From Myxococcales bacterium UBA1660 (GTDB taxonomy: Bacteria; Myxococcota_A; Polyangia; Polyangiales; Houyiibacteriaceae), in assembly GCA_002320815.1 (NCBI GenBank), contig DCLA01000079.1:31144-95143 (forward strand): 64,000 bases of DNA, written 5' to 3'. How positions within the stretch are numbered: the first letter of the stretch is position 1; each line of letters starts with the position of its first letter. The notes below the pieces were generated by a model. It was given only the letters and a program-made list of their open reading frames with translations, was not told the origin of the DNA and searched no databases. This document shows positions 60,912 to 64,000 of the stretch, one piece after another. The translations under genes and the position numbers were made by a program.

Positions 60912-62576
60912 CTACGGGGAGCTGAAGAAGTCGACGATTTCATTGATGCGTGCGGCGAGGTCATCGCCTGCGTCGAGAGCCCAACTCCCGTCCGAGGGGT
61001 AGTTGCTGCGGGCCGGGAGACGTCCGTTCGACGGGAAGCGTGCCTCATCGGTGGCGACTTCGCCCGGACGAACGCCACTCATGCCGTGTTGATGGCAGCC
61101 GACGCAGTTCCCCACGGCCAACCCGGGGGCGGCGTCGATGTACGGATTGCTGCACCAGGTGGGGCCGCCGCGGCCTTCGTGAACGGCGCTCAGCGCGGCG
61201 GCCAGGGTGGGGGCGTCGGTGCCGAAGCCGCCCTCGGGATCGTCGTCGAGCTCGGTGAAGTCGACCGCGACGCACATCTTGTAGTTCGCCCAGGGGCCGC
61301 CCAGGGCGCGGATGCTCTCGGGGCGGTCGGCGCCGAAGTCGGTGTCGGGATCCGCGGACCACCAGAGCGTGATGGCGAACCCCTGGGGCAACTCGCGGGT
61401 CCGGATGTGCAGACCGGCGAGGACGAAGCGCGCGCCGCTCTCGAGGCGCTGGGAGTGGATCCCGGCGTCGCCGGGGAGGATCTCGCCGTCGGGGACCCAG
61501 GTGGGCGTCTCGGTGGCCACGAGCTCGGCCAGGGCGGCGGCGGAGGTGTCGAAGGTGGGGAAGGGGAGCGCCGGGTCGATGCGCCGCCACTCCGCGGCCA
61601 CCGAGACCGCGTCGGCGGGGAAGGCACCCGCGAGGCAGGTGACCGGCGCGTCCACGACGGACCGGCGGACGTCGAGGGTGCCCGCGAAACCCGACTCGCC
61701 GGCGACGACGCGCACCGAGTGGTCGCCAGGGGCGTCGACCTCGCACTCGCGGGTGCCGTCACAGACGAGGTCGTCGTCGGGTCCCTCGAGCACCATCAGC
61801 CGGGCGACGTCGCTGCCCTCCCGGGGCACGAGCGTGACCCGCAGCGTCTCCTCGCGGCCGATGTGGATGGGACCGAAGCCCGCGCTGCTGCAGGGGCCCA
61901 GGGCGACCGCCTCGCGGAGCAGCGGGTCCTCCCGGGGGACCCCGGCGACCTCGGGACCCGGGGGGCCGTCGTCGAGGCAATCGAGCACCTGCGGGTAGCT
62001 CTGCGCGATGTGGCGGGTCATCGCCGGGCTCATCGCGATCCGCCCGACGCCGCCCACCCGGTTCACCGCGTCGGGCGAGTCGAGGGTCGCCAGGTAGTCC
62101 TGGAAGCGCGTCTCGGGCCAGCTCCCGAGGGAGTCCACGAAGCCGACGTTCCAGAGGAAGGCTTCGTCCACCCGCGGGTCCGAGAGGGGCGCCCGCGCGA
62201 GGCGCTCCTCGGGCGAGAGCTCGCCGTAGAGGTTCTGGAAGATCCGACCGAAGTCCTCCCGGTCGTAGAAGGTCCGCCAGAGGGGCACCGTGGCGTCGGC
62301 GGTCGGGAGCGCTTCGTGGGTGGGCACCGGCGCCAGGAGCTTCGCCACCGCGTCCCAAGCCGCCGCGCGCCGGACCCGCTGGGAGCGAACGAGCTCACCG
62401 TAGCGGCCCTCGAGCGCGAGGTCCGCGGGGTAGTCCGCCGCGGCCCCCAGGACCCGCCGATCCGGCGCCGTCGCGGCGCCGGTGGCGGACCCGACTTCGC
62501 CGCACACGCCGGACGGATCGACCGGCTCGGCGCATCCGGCCGCGAGGAGACTCACGAGCGCCCAGGTCCTCCGCAC
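60912..62576 (-). CDS. lipoprotein with single C-terminal heme-c motif
   Basis: A 554-residue protein with signal 'WALVSLLAAGC' (Cys15). The N-terminal 230 residues are helical with no strong match. A beta-rich middle ('SVRVVAGESGFAGTLDVRRSV') has a PPC-like look, and the C-terminal part 'NYKMCVAVDFTELDDDPEGGFG' is followed by 'AVGNCVGCHQHGMS', a CXXCH heme site. First gene of the three-gene cytochrome/lipoprotein run. I know of no named family. Confidence 0.7.
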   Translation of the reverse strand: MRRTWALVSLLAAGCAEPVDPSGVCGEVGSATGAATAPDRRVLGAAADYPADLALEGRYGELVRSQRVRRAAAWDAVAKLLAPVPTHEALPTADATVPLWRTFYDREDFGRIFQNLYGELSPEERLARAPLSDPRVDEAFLWNVGFVDSLGSWPETRFQDYLATLDSPDAVNRVGGVGRIAMSPAMTRHIAQSYPQVLDCLDDGPPGPEVAGVPREDPLLREAVALGPCSSAGFGPIHIGREETLRVTLVPREGSDVARLMVLEGPDDDLVCDGTRECEVDAPGDHSVRVVAGESGFAGTLDVRRSVVDAPVTCLAGAFPADAVSVAAEWRRIDPALPFPTFDTSAAALAELVATETPTWVPDGEILPGDAGIHSQRLESGARFVLAGLHIRTRELPQGFAITLWWSADPDTDFGADRPESIRALGGPWANYKMCVAVDFTELDDDPEGGFGTDAPTLAAALSAVHEGRGGPTWCSNPYIDAAPGLAVGNCVGCHQHGMSGVRPGEVATDEARFPSNGRLPARSNYPSDGSWALDAGDDLAARINEIVDFFSSP

Positions 62577-62636
62577 GGCCCCAGATGTAGCAGCGCCCGC
62601 GCCTCCGCGCGACGGCGCCTCCCGTACGGTGCTCGG

Positions 62637-63965
62637 CTATCGGTCGTCGCCGTCGAGCGGCTGGAACTCGGAGTAGGTGCCCCAGTAGGTCGCTTCGCTG
62701 CCCACCACGATCCCGGCGAGGAAGTCGGCGAGGGAATCGGCCAGGGCGTTCTCGAAGAAGGGCAACGCCTCGGCCCGAGCGTCCACGCTCATCGCGTCGA
62801 CGTCGGCCTCGGCTTCGCTGGCCAGCCAGGCGTGGAGCTCCTCGGCGTCGAGGGCGGGGCCCTCCTCGTGGTCGTGGAAGAACACGCGGCCGGCGTGCTT
62901 CCCGCCGGTCACCACGACCGCGGAGTTGCCGCCGCCGTCGCCGGTGAGCGCGGTTAGCGGTACGGGCTCCTCCACCGACTCCAGCTCGAGGTGGACCACG
63001 GCGCAGCCCTCGAACCAGAGGCTCGCGGGGCGGACGTCGAGGACGCCCGCGAAGCGCCGCTGGAACGCTTCGGCGAACGTGGCCACGTCGTGGACCTCGG
63101 GCCCCGTCACCGCGCTCGGCTCGGCGTCTGCGGCCGCGTGGCTCACCGCGACGCATCGACCGTCGGCGTAGGCGAAATCCCAGCGACCCTCGCTCGTCTC
63201 GACCTCCGTGAGCGCGGGGCGAGGTCGGGAGTGCCCCGGGGGTCGACCGGGGAGGAAGGTCTCGGTCACGCGGGCCTCACCGCTCTCGGCGTGTTCCGTC
63301 AGGGAGAGCAGGTCGTCGCCTTCGTGTTCGAGCCGCAGGGCCAACCGACCGTCGGGGCGCCAGAAGCGGGTGATCTGGCGCGGGCCCTGGGTCTCGGAGG
63401 CGCGCCATCGCTCCATCCGGGAGACCGAGCCCCGGGCGACCCGCACCGCGTCCAGCGGCGGACCGCCCTCGGCGCCCCGGGGATCCGCCGGCGGCGGCGG
63501 CGCGGCGCGCGGGGTCGGGACGGCGCGACCTTGCGGGGTGACCTCCTGGCCCGTCCCGTCGAAGTGGTGGACCGCGGTGACCTGGCCCATGTCGTAGACC
63601 ATCACCGTGCGCTTCACGCGCGCGGCGAGACCCGGGGGGCGCCCGATCTCGTAGGTGGGGCCGTCGGTGAAGAAGAAGGCGCGCTCCCCGTGGATGACGC
63701 CGTGGACCATCGAGAAGCGCTGCGCGACCTCGCCGGAGTGGTGGTAGCGGAGCACTTCCCCATGGACCTCGCCGTCGACCTTCTCGATGCGCGCGCAGAG
63801 CACCCCGTCGGGCCAGTAGCTGGTCACCAGGCCGTCATGGCGCCCTCGGTCGTCGGTGGGCCCGTCGACCCAGAAGGACTCCTCGGAGTCCCACGTCGCG
63901 CTCGAGGGGACGTTGGCGGGGCGGCGGCGGGGCTTCTTCGTCGGCGGTCGCGGCAGGGTGGGCAT
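62637..63965 (-). CDS. MORN-like/SUKH-like two-part cytoplasmic protein
   Basis: A 442-residue protein with no signal. Residues about 35-105 carry MORN/YwqK-like units ('RHDGLVTSYWPDGVLCARIEKVDGEVHGEVLRYHHSGEVAQRFSMVHGVIHGERAFF'-type, i.e. repeated 'G....yy.dG'). A Pro-rich linker and a second such stretch follow. The C-terminal 170 residues end with 'GDGGGNSAVVVTGGKHAGRVFFHDHEEGPALDAEELHAWLASE', resembling the SMI1/KNR4 core, as does the gene at the other end of the window. Possibly an immunity-like or binding protein; function not shown. Upstream to base 64000 nothing is seen. Confidence 0.6.
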   Translation of the reverse strand: MPTLPRPPTKKPRRRPANVPSSATWDSEESFWVDGPTDDRGRHDGLVTSYWPDGVLCARIEKVDGEVHGEVLRYHHSGEVAQRFSMVHGVIHGERAFFFTDGPTYEIGRPPGLAARVKRTVMVYDMGQVTAVHHFDGTGQEVTPQGRAVPTPRAAPPPPADPRGAEGGPPLDAVRVARGSVSRMERWRASETQGPRQITRFWRPDGRLALRLEHEGDDLLSLTEHAESGEARVTETFLPGRPPGHSRPRPALTEVETSEGRWDFAYADGRCVAVSHAAADAEPSAVTGPEVHDVATFAEAFQRRFAGVLDVRPASLWFEGCAVVHLELESVEEPVPLTALTGDGGGNSAVVVTGGKHAGRVFFHDHEEGPALDAEELHAWLASEAEADVDAMSVDARAEALPFFENALADSLADFLAGIVVGSEATYWGTYSEFQPLDGDDR

Positions 63966-64000
63966 CGGCGCCGCGATGCTAGCGCGGAGCTCAGGTCGGT

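Overview
The window is very GC-rich and gene-dense, with no gene-free stretch longer than about 240 bases. It looks like a chromosome piece from a Myxococcota, probably of the Polyangia/Sandaracinus type. This is inferred from protein style: many lipoproteins with 'DAGxDAG' low-complexity linkers, Myxococcus Cys-rich repeats with a fibro-slime domain, CXXCH lipoproteins, a DUF1552/DUF1588 pair, four Ser/Thr kinases with 'HRDxxPxN' catalytic loops, and a sigma-54 promoter on a pilin operon. I saw no rRNA, tRNA or CRISPR array.

Layout. 1-501: tail of a SUKH-like gene. 638-5869: a sigma-54-preceded, translationally coupled Tad/Flp-like operon with two Flp pilins, a prepilin peptidase, TadE/F/G-like proteins, a membrane anchor and a lipoprotein, but no ATPase, secretin or TadB/C. 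6064-9241: aldehyde dehydrogenase plus GMC oxidoreductase. 9317-12847: HtrA protease divergent from a Ser/Thr kinase and its TPR/PEGA-like partner. 13002-20657: small lipoproteins, a pentapeptide-repeat protein, an acyl-CoA dehydrogenase-like flavoprotein, a DUF2141 protein, an esterase lipoprotein and a GH43-like lipoprotein. About 17.9-28.5 kb: an accessory, partly decayed tract with a DUF222-HNH nuclease gene, four copies of a 16-base palindrome and several genes broken by single-base indels. 28479-34600: methyltransferase, VOC protein, Cys-rich lipoprotein, MmyB-type regulator with divergent SDR, GH5-like lipoprotein and a probable beta-barrel protein.

34656-48330 is the most interesting part. 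A cassette of winged-helix regulator, TPR/PEGA-like secreted protein, Ser/Thr kinase and lipoprotein appears twice. In the first copy all genes are collinear on +. In the second the regulator is divergent from the other three, with a perfect 8-base inverted repeat between regulator and kinase. A further soluble kinase with a STAS-like tail and a LamG lipoprotein lie between the copies. A 12-base motif (CGCAATCGCCGT) sits upstream of four genes here and around 51.3 kb, always in the same orientation relative to the gene.

48335-63965: the DUF1552/DUF1588 pair, an unknown lipoprotein, LysR divergent from an MDR oxidoreductase, a CAP-domain lipoprotein with an 18-base tandem repeat, a membrane protein, a run of minus-strand surface lipoproteins of which two carry heme-c motifs, and a MORN-like/SUKH-like protein. 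The overall impression is a predatory-type myxobacterial genome rich in envelope proteins and phospho-signalling; that lifestyle statement is inference.
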